A stretch of 64,000 bases of DNA from Zavarzinella sp. (GTDB lineage Bacteria > Planctomycetota > Planctomycetia > Gemmatales > Gemmataceae): contig JAWKTI010000008.1 in NCBI GenBank assembly GCA_041399155.1, positions 1 through 64,000 on the forward strand. The letters run 5' to 3'. The notes under the pieces are model-generated. The model was not told the origin of the DNA. It saw nothing but the letters and a program-made list of their open reading frames with translations, and did not search any database. Positions 27,664-36,107 of the stretch are shown piece by piece. The translations under genes were made by a program, and so were the position numbers. The number at the start of each line of letters is the position of its first letter. The stretch's first letter is position 1.

Positions 27664-29229
27664 TCAGTTGCTTTCTACCCAGCTTCGACGTTCGCGGCTG
27701 GAGGGGATGTTCAGCACCTTGCGGTATTTGGTGATGGTGCGGCGTTTGACAGGATAGCCTGCCTTTTCCAGCCGGTGGTACAGCTCTTCATCGGAGAGCG
27801 GGTTAGACTTGTCTTCGTTCTGGATCATTTCGGTGAGTGCGGCTTTCACTTTCTCCCAGGGAATACTTTCGCCAGTATCCTTGTTTTTCGCGGCACCCAC
27901 AAAAAAGCGTTTCAGTGGGAACATTCCCTTGGGGGTCATTACCCATTTATCATCCACTGCCCGGCTGACGGTGGTAACGTGCACACCCACCTGTTCGGCG
28001 ATTTCCTGCATCCGTAGCGGCTCGATGTAATCCGGGCCGGAATCCAGAAATGCCCGCTGGTGCCGCACAATTGCTTCAGTGACTTTCTGTAAGGTTTCCC
28101 GCCGTTTCAAAATGGCATTTCGCAGCCATTGTGCTGAATTCAGTTTTTCCCGCAGGTAGGTGCGGGTTTTTTCGTCGTTATTGGGGTTCCGGGCCATGTC
28201 CAGATAGCGTTTCGGAATCCGCAGCCGTGGCACCCAGTCGTTGACAATTTTTACTTCATATTCCCCATCCGCATTCTGTTCAATGATCAGGTCTGGCAGC
28301 ACATAGGGGGTGGTTTCGTGCTGAAAACGGTTGCCCGGCTTGGGATCCAGTGTCTGGATAAATTCAATCGCCGCCTGAATCATTTCCAGCGATGCACCAG
28401 TGTGCTTCTGCACCAGCGGCAGGCGATTGTGGGCAATATCTTCCAGATGTTTTTGGATAATCGTCTGAATCAATCCGTACTGTGGGTGTTCCTGTGGCAC
28501 CTGCAGCAACAGGCACTCCCGCAGATCGCGTGCCCCCACCCCAGGTGGGTCCAGCATCTGAATTAATTCAAGGCAGCCTTCAGCATCCGACAGTGTGGCG
28601 AGGTATTTTTCTTCTTCAGCCGATTCCAATTCTGGATTAGTCTGACGCTGATTAAACTGTTCTACAATTTCGGCCAGGGAAACCGGTTGAAACTGGTCCT
28701 GTTCGTCACGTTTCCCCACGTAACCAGTGGGGTCGATGTAGGAAATGATGTGCAGAACCAGCAATAATTCCTGCGGGTTCAGATTCAGCTCGGGAAGCTG
28801 TTCAAACAGGTGGTCGTGAAGGGAAATCGGTCGATCCTGGATGTTCATCATCGCATCCAGTTTCTGATCTGACCGTTCCTCGCCCGTGGCCCGCGTGGGG
28901 CCAGCATCTTCCTGATTAAAATACCCACCCCAGTCGATATCCAGAGCATCCAGCCGCTCAAATTCCTGCGAGGCACCAGGGTCGCTTAAATCGTGTTTTA
29001 AGGGGGTATCGGGGGCAACCATCGCATCCATCGCCGGTGCATCCCCAAAATCCTCTACTTCGGCACGGCGAAGTTCGATGACTGGATTTTCTTCGAGTTC
29101 CTTCTCGATGCGTGCGTCCAACTCCACCTGCGGCATCTGCAGTATTTTCATCGCCTGGATCTGCAGGCGGGAAAGTACTTGCCGCTGGGTTTGGATCATC
29201 TGCCCCGAGAGATCAATCCCCATTTTCAT
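27664..29229 (-). CDS. rpoN: RNA polymerase sigma-54 factor RpoN
   Basis: A 521-aa protein with the full RpoN architecture. The N-terminal activator-interacting region is Q/L-rich (LSGQMIQTQRQVLSRLQIQAMKILQMP). An acidic linker and the core-binding domain follow (LDPPGVGARDLRECL, LDPKPGNRF). The HTH is MQEIAEQVGVHVTTVSRAVDDKW, and the RpoN box near the C-terminus is VKRRTITKYRKVLNIPSSR. It directs RNA polymerase to -24/-12 promoters and needs an AAA+ activator. It is the last gene after recR (30-base gap) in a dnaX-ebfC-recR-rpoN run. A canonical target promoter lies upstream of groES in this window. GGAGAGG precedes the start. Confidence 0.97.
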   Translation of the reverse strand: MKMGIDLSGQMIQTQRQVLSRLQIQAMKILQMPQVELDARIEKELEENPVIELRRAEVEDFGDAPAMDAMVAPDTPLKHDLSDPGASQEFERLDALDIDWGGYFNQEDAGPTRATGEERSDQKLDAMMNIQDRPISLHDHLFEQLPELNLNPQELLLVLHIISYIDPTGYVGKRDEQDQFQPVSLAEIVEQFNQRQTNPELESAEEEKYLATLSDAEGCLELIQMLDPPGVGARDLRECLLLQVPQEHPQYGLIQTIIQKHLEDIAHNRLPLVQKHTGASLEMIQAAIEFIQTLDPKPGNRFQHETTPYVLPDLIIEQNADGEYEVKIVNDWVPRLRIPKRYLDMARNPNNDEKTRTYLREKLNSAQWLRNAILKRRETLQKVTEAIVRHQRAFLDSGPDYIEPLRMQEIAEQVGVHVTTVSRAVDDKWVMTPKGMFPLKRFFVGAAKNKDTGESIPWEKVKAALTEMIQNEDKSNPLSDEELYHRLEKAGYPVKRRTITKYRKVLNIPSSRERRSWVESN

Positions 29230-29259
29230 CGAACGTGAAACCTCTCCGGAAAGTAGCTG

Positions 29260-29862
29260 TTAATCCATCGACCTTCGCCCTTCCAGGGCATCGGCCAGCA
29301 TTTGAGTGTTCGCCAGTTCGATCGATGCCCCACTGGGCAGTCCTCGCGCCAGTCGGGTAACGTTTTTGTTGGTGCGTTGCAGCAGGTTCGCTGCAAACAG
29401 GGCGGTACCATCCCCTTCCATTGTCGGGCTGGTGGCAAGGATAATTTCCAGCACTTCTGGTGCCATCGCCCGCTCCAGCAGTGCGTCAAAAGTCAGTTTG
29501 TCCGGCCCCATGTTGCTCAGTGGGGCCAATCGCCCACCCAGCACGTGGTAGACACCACGGAAGGTGCCTGCCCGTTCAAACATTGCCAGATCGCGTGGGG
29601 TTTCCACCACGCAGATAATGCTGGTATCCCGCCGATTGCTGGCACAGATTTCGCACTTTTCATGATCTGTCAGGTTGAAGCAGATCGGGCAGGGGTGAAC
29701 ATCCCGTGCCACCTGATGGAGTGCGTCTGCCAGTGCCACCGCGTTGCGGGCATTTTCCGCCAGTAAAAAGTGGGCAATCCGTTCCGCAGACTTTGGTCCG
29801 ATCCCGGGTAATTTCACCAATTCGCTGATCAGCCGCCCTAACGGACCAAGTGATTCATTCAC
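29260..29862 (-). CDS. recR: Recombination mediator RecR
   Basis: A 200-aa protein of standard length. Order of features: helix-hairpin-helix LPGIGPKSAERIAHFLL (residues 18-34), a C4 zinc finger with Cys58, Cys61, Cys70 and Cys73, a TOPRIM domain beginning ICVVETPRDLAMFERAG, and the YHVLGGRLAPLSNMGPD segment. RecR acts with RecO/RecF to load RecA onto gapped DNA. It follows ebfC by 13 bases, the classic dnaX-ebfC-recR order, and is itself followed by rpoN. Confidence 0.97.
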   Translation of the reverse strand: MNESLGPLGRLISELVKLPGIGPKSAERIAHFLLAENARNAVALADALHQVARDVHPCPICFNLTDHEKCEICASNRRDTSIICVVETPRDLAMFERAGTFRGVYHVLGGRLAPLSNMGPDKLTFDALLERAMAPEVLEIILATSPTMEGDGTALFAANLLQRTNKNVTRLARGLPSGASIELANTQMLADALEGRRSMD

Positions 29863-29875
29863 GTGATGTTATTTC

Positions 29876-30223
29876 CTAGCTGGGGAATAAACCCTGCATT
29901 CCAGGTGGGAGTGCCACACCCATTTCGTTCGCCATGGCCACCTGCGATTTTGCCACCTCTTCGCGGGCTTTGCCCATGGCCACGTTGGTGGCAGCCAGCA
30001 CCAGGTCGGCAAGCATTTCGCGGTCGTTCATCTGCATCGCGGCTTCGGTAATATCGCAGTGCACCACTTCGAAGCGACCATTCACCTTTACTTTGACCAA
30101 ATCCCCACCTGCAGAACCTTCCACGATGATTTTCGCCAGGTTTTCCTGCATTTTGCCCATGGCTTCCTGAATCTTCTGCGGGTTGCGCATCAGACTCATC
30201 ATCTGGCCGAGTTCCTTGAACAT
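29876..30223 (-). CDS. YbaB/EbfC nucleoid-associated protein
   Basis: A 115-aa protein, MFKELGQMMSLMRNPQKIQEAMGKMQENLAKIIVEG..., with the YbaB/EbfC alpha-beta-alpha pattern: an N-terminal amphipathic helix, the VKVNGRFEVVHCDI strands, and C-terminal helices ending in a Gly/Pro-rich tail. It is a dimeric DNA-binding protein of the nucleoid. I chose ATG at 30223 because GAGGT lies 7 bases upstream and the distance to the dnaX stop is 7 bases. A longer frame from 30256 would overlap dnaX. Position between dnaX and recR is the conserved one. Confidence 0.93.
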   Translation of the reverse strand: MFKELGQMMSLMRNPQKIQEAMGKMQENLAKIIVEGSAGGDLVKVKVNGRFEVVHCDITEAAMQMNDREMLADLVLAATNVAMGKAREEVAKSQVAMANEMGVALPPGMQGLFPS

Positions 30224-30230
30224 TGTTACC

Positions 30231-32096
30231 TCATTCGATGAAGGGATCACCTTCACTCATCGTTTCTTCATTTTCCAGGTCACTCGCACCTTCACCGGTG
30301 AGAGATACACCATCGCCATCATCCACAACAGTGGCGACAGCAGAACCAAATTCGTCGTCCACTTTCAGCAACCGCGCTTCCAGAACCTCGAGAAGCCCTT
30401 TCACTAATGGAATTTGCTTCACTTTTTCCTGATGGCTTCTGGCTTCCTCACCCGCACTTGGGGTGCGGGCAGTTTCGGGGCCTGCCGACTGGTCGCGTTC
30501 GAGGCGAAAGTTCCATGAACTTCCCGTCAACGTGCGGAGATGTTCCTCGACTTTCGCCACCCGTTTGGGGTCGGAACAGTAGTCATATGAGTGATTATAG
30601 TGTGCAGAGAAGGTCAATACCAGTGTGTTTGGCCCACGAATTGCTATGCTGGCCGCTTTTCCCAGCTCTCCCCCATGCATAATCCCTGCCTGAGATTTGA
30701 CGGAACTCCATACCCTGTTGAGAGTTGCGTCATTCAGCTCGACCTTCTCCGAGGGGTTTAGACCGTTCGAACTAATTTTCTCCGTGGGCGTCGGAATTCC
30801 CTGATTTTTCGCGGTTAAGGAGTTTTTTTTTAGATTTTCTACCGCACCTGCGCGGGTGGGTAAATTACTCAAATTACCAGCCGAACTGGCACCACCCTGT
30901 TTGAGCCATTGAATGATCTGGCTGACAGAAAGCATTTCTTCCAGACGACACAACCGCACCACCGTCATTTCCAGAACCACCTGGTGCTGGCCTGTCAGTT
31001 TCATCCGATTTTTGGCCGAAGTTAAAATTTCAAGCCCCGCCAAAACCGTGTCCAGCGTAGTCATTTGGGCATGGGCTACCACCTGTTCGCTGGCTTCCAC
31101 CGTCAGTTGGAAATCCCGAAACTGCCCATTGGTGGCCTGAATCAGCATCAGATAACGCCAATATTCGATCAACTGGTCCAGCAATTCCCCCATCTGCAGG
31201 CCATCTTCTGCCGCCTGAGCGATCAGTTGCAGGCCAGTAGCCGGGTTGTGGTTCAGGATGCCATCGGCAATCGCTACCACCCGGTCGTCGGTGGCTGTGC
31301 CCAGCAGACTGTGAATCAATTCTACTGTTAACTGGCCGTCTCCCGCAGCCAGAAGCTGTTCCAGCAGCGATTGGGCGTCCCGCATCGAACCGTGGGCACG
31401 TTGTGCCACCAGTTTCAGTGCGTCGATTTCCGCATTCATCCCCTCTGCCGCCACAATTTCCTGCAGGCGATTCAGAATCCGGGCGGGGGTAATCGTTCCG
31501 AAATCGAAACGCTGGCAACGCGACAGGATGGTGATGGGGATTTTCTGCACTTCCGTGGTGGCAAAAATGAACTTCACATGAGGCGGGGGTTCTTCCAGTG
31601 TTTTCAACAGTGCGTTGAATGCTGGCCCGGTCAGCATGTGAACTTCATCGATGATGTAGATTTTGTACCGCGACTGGGCGGGGCGAACGGCCACATTCTG
31701 GCGAATTGCCCGAATCTCGTCGATACCACGGTTACTGGCACCATCGATTTCCTGCACATCGATATCTTCGCCAGCAGTAATGGCCACGCACATCGGGCAG
31801 CGGTCGCACGGGCTGATCGTGGGACCTTCCGCACAGTTCAGGCACTTGGCCAGAATCCGTGCCGTCGAGGTTTTGCCCACCCCACGTGCACCGGTAAACA
31901 GGTAGGCATGAGCCACGCGATCGTTCTGGATGGCATTCGCCAACGAACGCGCAACGGCATCCTGGCCCACAAGTTGTGTAAATTGCTGTGGGCGGTACCG
32001 GCGTGCCACCACCGTGTATTCTGCGTTTTCCACCCCACCAGACGTGGGGGGTTCCGGAACGATATCGTCTGTCGTTGCTGGTCCGTGTTTCGCCAT
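30231..32096 (-). CDS. dnaX: DNA polymerase III subunits gamma/tau (DnaX)
   Basis: A 621-aa protein from ATG at 32096; a TTG 24 bases upstream is also possible. The AAA+ core begins YRPQQFTQLVGQ, with Walker A GARGVGKTS, a zinc module (CLNCAEGPTISPCDRCPMC), Walker B IDEVHML and sensor TTEVQKIPITILSRCQ. The C-terminal third is the tau-specific part. It is the clamp-loader motor and, as tau, the holoenzyme organiser. A run of nine A on the coding strand (plus-strand T9 at 30823-30831) lies at codons 422-425, in the linker after the clamp-loader domains. See the separate slippage entry. First gene of the dnaX-ebfC-recR-rpoN run. Confidence 0.96.
   Translation of the reverse strand: MAKHGPATTDDIVPEPPTSGGVENAEYTVVARRYRPQQFTQLVGQDAVARSLANAIQNDRVAHAYLFTGARGVGKTSTARILAKCLNCAEGPTISPCDRCPMCVAITAGEDIDVQEIDGASNRGIDEIRAIRQNVAVRPAQSRYKIYIIDEVHMLTGPAFNALLKTLEEPPPHVKFIFATTEVQKIPITILSRCQRFDFGTITPARILNRLQEIVAAEGMNAEIDALKLVAQRAHGSMRDAQSLLEQLLAAGDGQLTVELIHSLLGTATDDRVVAIADGILNHNPATGLQLIAQAAEDGLQMGELLDQLIEYWRYLMLIQATNGQFRDFQLTVEASEQVVAHAQMTTLDTVLAGLEILTSAKNRMKLTGQHQVVLEMTVVRLCRLEEMLSVSQIIQWLKQGGASSAGNLSNLPTRAGAVENLKKNSLTAKNQGIPTPTEKISSNGLNPSEKVELNDATLNRVWSSVKSQAGIMHGGELGKAASIAIRGPNTLVLTFSAHYNHSYDYCSDPKRVAKVEEHLRTLTGSSWNFRLERDQSAGPETARTPSAGEEARSHQEKVKQIPLVKGLLEVLEARLLKVDDEFGSAVATVVDDGDGVSLTGEGASDLENEETMSEGDPFIE
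30823..30831 (-). promoter_or_regulatory. Putative A9 slippage site in dnaX
   Basis: Nine consecutive A in CTA-AAA-AAA-AAC (codons 422-425). Loss of one A leads to K-K-T-P-stop (about 426 aa). Gain of one A leads to about 19 further codons ending at TAG. Both would give a gamma-sized clamp-loader subunit. Comparable dnaX slippage is established in Thermus (A9, transcriptional) and Escherichia coli (A-AAA-AAG, ribosomal). Confidence 0.6.
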
Positions 32097-32295
32097 AACA
32101 GTTATCTTATTGCCCCACAACGGGTGCGGTGAGTATTCTCACCACAAACGCACCGGTGGATTTCAGCCAGGATCGCTGCAAGAAATCGCGTTAAGAGCAC
32201 AATCCTGGCCTGACTCAAGTTTATGTATTGTCCGGTACTTGCATGAAGGAATTTCAGGTAAGATGAACTGAAAATCGACTTCCCAAGGCCCACCC

Positions 32296-33054
32296 ATGAC
32301 CCGTGAATTTGATTCTCCATGGAAAGAGACGTTGGAAAACTATCTGTTTGTCCACTTTGAAGTCCAGGCACAAAGGGATCCCCAGTTACCTGAGAGAATG
32401 TTTGATTACTACTGTCGGATTCGACAAAAATACGGCAAAAATGTCTGTAGTTTTGCCATTCTGGCCGACGATGACCCACGCTGGCGCTCAGCACCTTTTG
32501 ATCTTTCGATTTGCGGCACCCGTTCGTACTTTGAATTCAATTTGGTGAAACTGCTCGACTACGCTGAAAGACTGGACGAATTAACCAACCACCGCAGCCC
32601 CGTGGGGCTGGTCGTGGCAGCCAGCATTCGGAGTTTGTTGACCCACGGCAAGGCAGATCTTCGCTTTGCGGATAAAGCCCGCCTGATTCGGCAACTTTTT
32701 GATCGAAAATTAACTTCTGATGAAGTCTGGAATATCATGCGCCTGCTCGACTGGCTGCTAGAATTACCAGAAGAGCTTGCAGAAGACTTTAACAAAGTTC
32801 GAAATGAAATGATGAGGGAGAATCAAATGCCATTCGTAACGTCATTTGAACAGATTGCCGAGAAAAAAGGCTTCAAACTCGGCGAAGAGCGGGGCCGAGA
32901 AGAAGGTACGATGTATGGACAAAGAATTGGCCAAATACAGCTCTTAGCAGAAATGCTCGGCTTACCACGAATTTCTACCGATGAGTTACAGCTGAAAACA
33001 CTCGAAGAACTGGATCGCATGATCAGCGAATTGAAGGCGAAATTGATCCGCTGA
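32296..33054 (+). CDS. Rpn-family (PD-(D/E)XK nuclease-like) protein, internally shortened
   Basis: A 252-aa cytosolic protein. It opens REFDSPWKETLE, then HFEVQAQRDPQLPERMFDYYCRIRQKYG, and has a C-terminal IRQLFDRKLTSDEVWNIMRLLDW helix region. The tail MPFVTSFEQIAEKKGFKLGEERGREEG is typical of the Rpn/transposase-31-like family that is abundant in planctomycetes. From memory, family members have about 60-70 residues between the DSPWKE start and the VHVEVQ block, including part of the nuclease site. Here these are nearly adjacent, so an internal deletion is probable and activity doubtful. A fragment of the same family lies at 55823-55987. The gene is divergent from dnaX. Confidence 0.7.
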   Translation: MTREFDSPWKETLENYLFVHFEVQAQRDPQLPERMFDYYCRIRQKYGKNVCSFAILADDDPRWRSAPFDLSICGTRSYFEFNLVKLLDYAERLDELTNHRSPVGLVVAASIRSLLTHGKADLRFADKARLIRQLFDRKLTSDEVWNIMRLLDWLLELPEELAEDFNKVRNEMMRENQMPFVTSFEQIAEKKGFKLGEERGREEGTMYGQRIGQIQLLAEMLGLPRISTDELQLKTLEELDRMISELKAKLIR

Positions 33055-33207
33055 ACAGACCTGCTTGCTGAAACAAAAAACTCCGATTTACAAAATGAAA
33101 CGGGGTTTAGATACCATACCAAAAATAATATTTCCCGTAGTCTCCGTTTTCAGAATCACTATTCGAAAAATCAGTGCCTCTCTTCACCCAGCTATTCCAA
33201 GGATACT

Positions 33208-34182
33208 ATGATGAGATCGAATCGAGATGATGATGAGTATGATTACTCGGAAGAAAGCCGAAGCCGTCGAGAGAGAAGGCGTTCGCGTGAAAGGGAAGAA
33301 GACTACGACGACGACCGCAATGATCGACGTGGCAGGCATCCAGAACCACGCAAAGGCAATGGTTTAGCCGTTGCCAGCTTCATTCTGGGGCTAATTTCGA
33401 TCATCTTTGGCCCGCTGACCGGGATCGTTGCGGCGATCCTGGGAATCATGGGTTACATCAAAGCCAGCAATAGTAAAGGGCTGATTGGCGGCCAGGTATT
33501 AGCCATTACGGGTACCGTGCTAGGAGTTCTGTTTTCTGCTTTGCTCATCCTGGCGGTACCGTTTGCTATCCAGAAAGTGCGTTTTGCAGCACTTAACACA
33601 CGCTCTGCAAATCAATGCAAGCAAATAGGTATCGGTATTCACAACTATGAAGCCATTACTGGTCATTTAACAGGTCCTTATGTCACCAACCAAAACACGG
33701 AAAATACGGGTTTAAGTTGGCGTGTTTCTCTACTCCCTTACATTGAACAGGGAAGAATTCATCAATGTATCGATCTCTCAGAAGCATGGGATTCACCTGC
33801 AAACAGGCAATTCACATCAATGTATATCCCCACATACGCTTCTCTTCACGATAAGACCATCAATAACTTAACCCCACATCGCTGTTTTGTGGGAGAAAAT
33901 ACTCTCTTTGATCCCAGTTCGAAAATTGGTTTTTCAAATGTGACAGACGGTTTAAGCAATACGCTAATTTGCGTTGAAGCAACCCAAACGTTTCCGTGGG
34001 CAGCACCGATGGATATCCCCTACAAACCTGGGATGATACTTCCTGACTTCGGCCATCAATCGAATGACAAATTTGTTGTCGCGTTCGCCGATGGCAGTGC
34101 GAGAATCATGAAGAAAACCGTTTCACCACAGATTCTACACGCATTGATCACCAGAAATGGTGGGGAACCTGTAAGGGAATAA
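33208..34182 (+). CDS. DUF4190/DUF1559-like membrane protein
   Basis: A 324-aa protein. Residues 1-48 are extremely charged (Arg/Glu/Asp repeats such as RSRRERRRSREREE). Two hydrophobic helices follow (about residues 50-82 and 95-118) with GLAVASFILGLISIIFGP, the DUF4190 pattern. The remainder, from NQCKQIGIGIHNYE through SWRVSLLPYIEQ to VAFADGSARIMKK, follows the DUF1559 plan common in planctomycetes: pilin-like proteins with an NL/IGIAxHNYE-type start and a C-terminal DG motif. It is probably membrane-anchored with an extracytoplasmic C-terminal domain. Function unknown. Confidence 0.8.
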   Translation: MMRSNRDDDEYDYSEESRSRRERRRSREREEDYDDDRNDRRGRHPEPRKGNGLAVASFILGLISIIFGPLTGIVAAILGIMGYIKASNSKGLIGGQVLAITGTVLGVLFSALLILAVPFAIQKVRFAALNTRSANQCKQIGIGIHNYEAITGHLTGPYVTNQNTENTGLSWRVSLLPYIEQGRIHQCIDLSEAWDSPANRQFTSMYIPTYASLHDKTINNLTPHRCFVGENTLFDPSSKIGFSNVTDGLSNTLICVEATQTFPWAAPMDIPYKPGMILPDFGHQSNDKFVVAFADGSARIMKKTVSPQILHALITRNGGEPVRE

Positions 34183-34258
34183 TAGCAGCGGGTTGAATAA
34201 ATAATGAGTGGTACAGGATCAGTTCATTCGTTACCCCCACAATGTTATCAAACGTGCT

Positions 34259-34771
34259 CTAATTGAACTTCAGGCCCATTTGCTTCATTTCCAACATCGC
34301 TTCGGCGTTGCCACGGGCATCATCCACCGGGTGGTGCGTATGTGGCGTCTTCCGCAAGTGCTTGAAGTTGACAAACAAGCTATGCTGCATCCCTTTGTAT
34401 AACGAGCCCAGGTTGGTAGAACTGTGCCCGAAGGGATTCCCACCCGTAAAGTGGTGGAAGTACCAGTTGATAAATTGCCAGTCGAAGCCGTTGTTATCCG
34501 AAACAAACATCATCTTTCCGGTGCAATTGGCGTGTAGCCAATCCTGAAATTGCTCCATGACCATCGCAGGTTCCGAAAACTCCCAGCATTCATCCCGAGT
34601 AAACCCACTGACCGCCAACGCTTCGGGTATGTAAGTATCGGAAATCGGACGCAGCCTGCCATAAAACGTCCGCTGTAAGCCTGGTTCGACAACTACTGCA
34701 CCGAAGCAGATCATCGAATAATCGCCAGGTATTGGCCCATCCGATTCAACATCCACCATGACAAATGCCAT
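34259..34771 (-). CDS. DEDDh 3'-5' exonuclease, RNase T/DnaQ-like
   Basis: A 170-aa compact exonuclease. The motifs are Asp7 and Glu9 (VMVDVESDGP), Asp97 (NNGFDWQF), and His146 with Asp151 (HHPVDDARGNAEA), together the DEDDh metal-binding set. No additional domains. It probably degrades RNA or DNA 3' ends as a stand-alone enzyme; the substrate cannot be inferred. It lies downstream of the rplL gene but behind a hairpin terminator, with a 240-base spacer, so it is likely an independent unit. Confidence 0.85.
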   Translation of the reverse strand: MAFVMVDVESDGPIPGDYSMICFGAVVVEPGLQRTFYGRLRPISDTYIPEALAVSGFTRDECWEFSEPAMVMEQFQDWLHANCTGKMMFVSDNNGFDWQFINWYFHHFTGGNPFGHSSTNLGSLYKGMQHSLFVNFKHLRKTPHTHHPVDDARGNAEAMLEMKQMGLKFN

Positions 34772-34904
34772 CGTAATATCCTTAATGCAAACTCAGAAAG
34801 TGCACAAAGTGGCCACTGATTATTAATGAAAACACTGGCTGAAAGCTACATTAACCAGCGGCAGGATGCCGCTGCCACGTGGTTTTGGATATGATTTTGC
34901 GCAA

Positions 34905-34930
34905 AGCAAAACACGGTTTGAAAAACCGTG
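34905..34930 (-). terminator. Terminator after rplL
   Basis: CACGGTTT (34912-34919) and AAACCGTG (34923-34930) form an 8-bp stem with a 3-base loop. Reading the minus strand, TTTTG follows. It lies about 85 bases after the rplL stop and would end the rplKAJL transcript. Confidence 0.65.
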
Positions 34931-35014
34931 ATGCGTAACAAATGTTGTTCAGTGGCTTGTGTTCCAGCAAAAACTTGGCTGGATCAGAATATGGAACCGA
35001 AAGAAACCAGCGAA

Positions 35015-35410
35015 TTATACGCCTTTGATGGTCGCTTTGCCACCAGCGTCTTCCATTGCTTTGGCCACTTTCTCGGCGGTGGGTTTATCCACGCCTTCTT
35101 TCACTGCCTTAGGAGCACCTTCCACGAATGCTTTGGCTTCGGCCAAGCCCAAACCAGTTTGTTCGCGAACGGCCTTGATCAACGAGATCTTCTTGTCAGC
35201 AGGGAAACCTGCTTCCAGAATCACGTTGAATTCGGTGGGTTCTGTTGCTGCTGCAGGTGCTGCTGCTGCAGGACCTGCTGCCATCACCACGCCACCTGCG
35301 GCGGGTTCAATCTTGTACTGTTCTTTCAGGTAGTCTTTCAGTGCAACAGCCTGGATAATGGTCAGGTTCGCCAGCTTGTCGCCCAATTCTTTGATTTCAG
35401 TCTCACTCAT
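35015..35410 (-). CDS. rplL: Ribosomal protein bL12 (L7/L12)
   Basis: A 131-aa protein with an N-terminal dimerisation segment (IKELGDKLANLTIIQAVALKDYL), an Ala/Gly/Pro-rich hinge, and the C-terminal domain FNVILEAGFPADKKISLIKAVREQTGLGLAEAKAFVEGAPKAVKEG with the conserved factor-binding surface. It is the multicopy stalk protein that recruits translational GTPases. It is the last gene of the rplK-rplA-rplJ-rplL cluster, 107 bases after rplJ, with GAGAGATC before the start. No rpoB follows. Confidence 0.98.
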   Translation of the reverse strand: MSETEIKELGDKLANLTIIQAVALKDYLKEQYKIEPAAGGVVMAAGPAAAAPAAATEPTEFNVILEAGFPADKKISLIKAVREQTGLGLAEAKAFVEGAPKAVKEGVDKPTAEKVAKAMEDAGGKATIKGV

Positions 35411-35517
35411 GATCTCTCACTCTCTAAAAATAAAACGGTGCCGCTGAAGCTGACGGCGATCGTAATAGCTGTTTTGTTATATAGTCAATTGCAAATATTT
35501 GTTTCTGTTTCGAAACC

Positions 35518-36057
35518 TTAGGCAGCCGCTTCCTTTTCGGAAATCTTTTCGATCTGGCTGGCCAATTGGCTACCCACCGAGGTCAAACCACCAATAATGT
35601 CGCTTGCGGGTGCCAGCAACGCGGAAAGGATATCGCCAATCGCTTCCTTCCGGGTGGGCATCACCATGGCTGCTGCCATCGAAACAGACTGGCCATCGGC
35701 TACAGCAGTCTTGATGGCAACTTTGTTCTTATCGCCCTTGGTATCTTTCTTTTCAACAACTTTGACGAGCTCGTCTACCGCGTTGGAAAGTTCTTTGATG
35801 GAATCGCCACCCCATGCCAGCAGGGTGGTACCAGACCACACCGTAGCATCAAGTTCAATCCCCTGCTTGGCAAGAATGTTGCGTGCGAGGGTGTTTTTCA
35901 CCATCATCAGGCGAATATTCTTTTCACGCAGGGTTTTCCGCATTTCGTAAGCGGTTTGGGCATCCACTTTGCTGGGCCCCAACACGATCAGTTCGCGGAC
36001 ACCTTCCAGGGTTTTTTCAAGGGCGGTGTATTCGTATTGTTTGACGACCTTACTCAT
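35518..36057 (-). CDS. rplJ: Ribosomal protein uL10
   Basis: A 179-aa protein starting MSKVVKQYEYTALEKTLEGVRELIVLGPSK. It has the rRNA-binding N-terminal domain (MRKTLREKNIRLMMVKNTLARNIL) and an Ala-rich C-terminal helix where L7/L12 dimers dock (LLAPASDIIGGLTSVGSQLASQIEKI). The order rplA-rplJ-rplL is conserved. The spacer to rplA is only 50 bases, shorter than the L10 leader of many bacteria, and I see no long leader structure in it. Confidence 0.97.
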   Translation of the reverse strand: MSKVVKQYEYTALEKTLEGVRELIVLGPSKVDAQTAYEMRKTLREKNIRLMMVKNTLARNILAKQGIELDATVWSGTTLLAWGGDSIKELSNAVDELVKVVEKKDTKGDKNKVAIKTAVADGQSVSMAAAMVMPTRKEAIGDILSALLAPASDIIGGLTSVGSQLASQIEKISEKEAAA

Positions 36058-36107
36058 GACCAGTTACGCCACATTTAATTGTTTTAATTGATGTAAACTC
36101 TTGCAAA

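Noticed and set aside
27540..27734. Small plus-strand frame after IS copy 2
   Set aside because: It runs antisense into rpoN and shows no domain or codon support.
34928..35521. 197-codon plus-strand open frame
   Set aside because: It is antisense to rplL and has no recognisable features.
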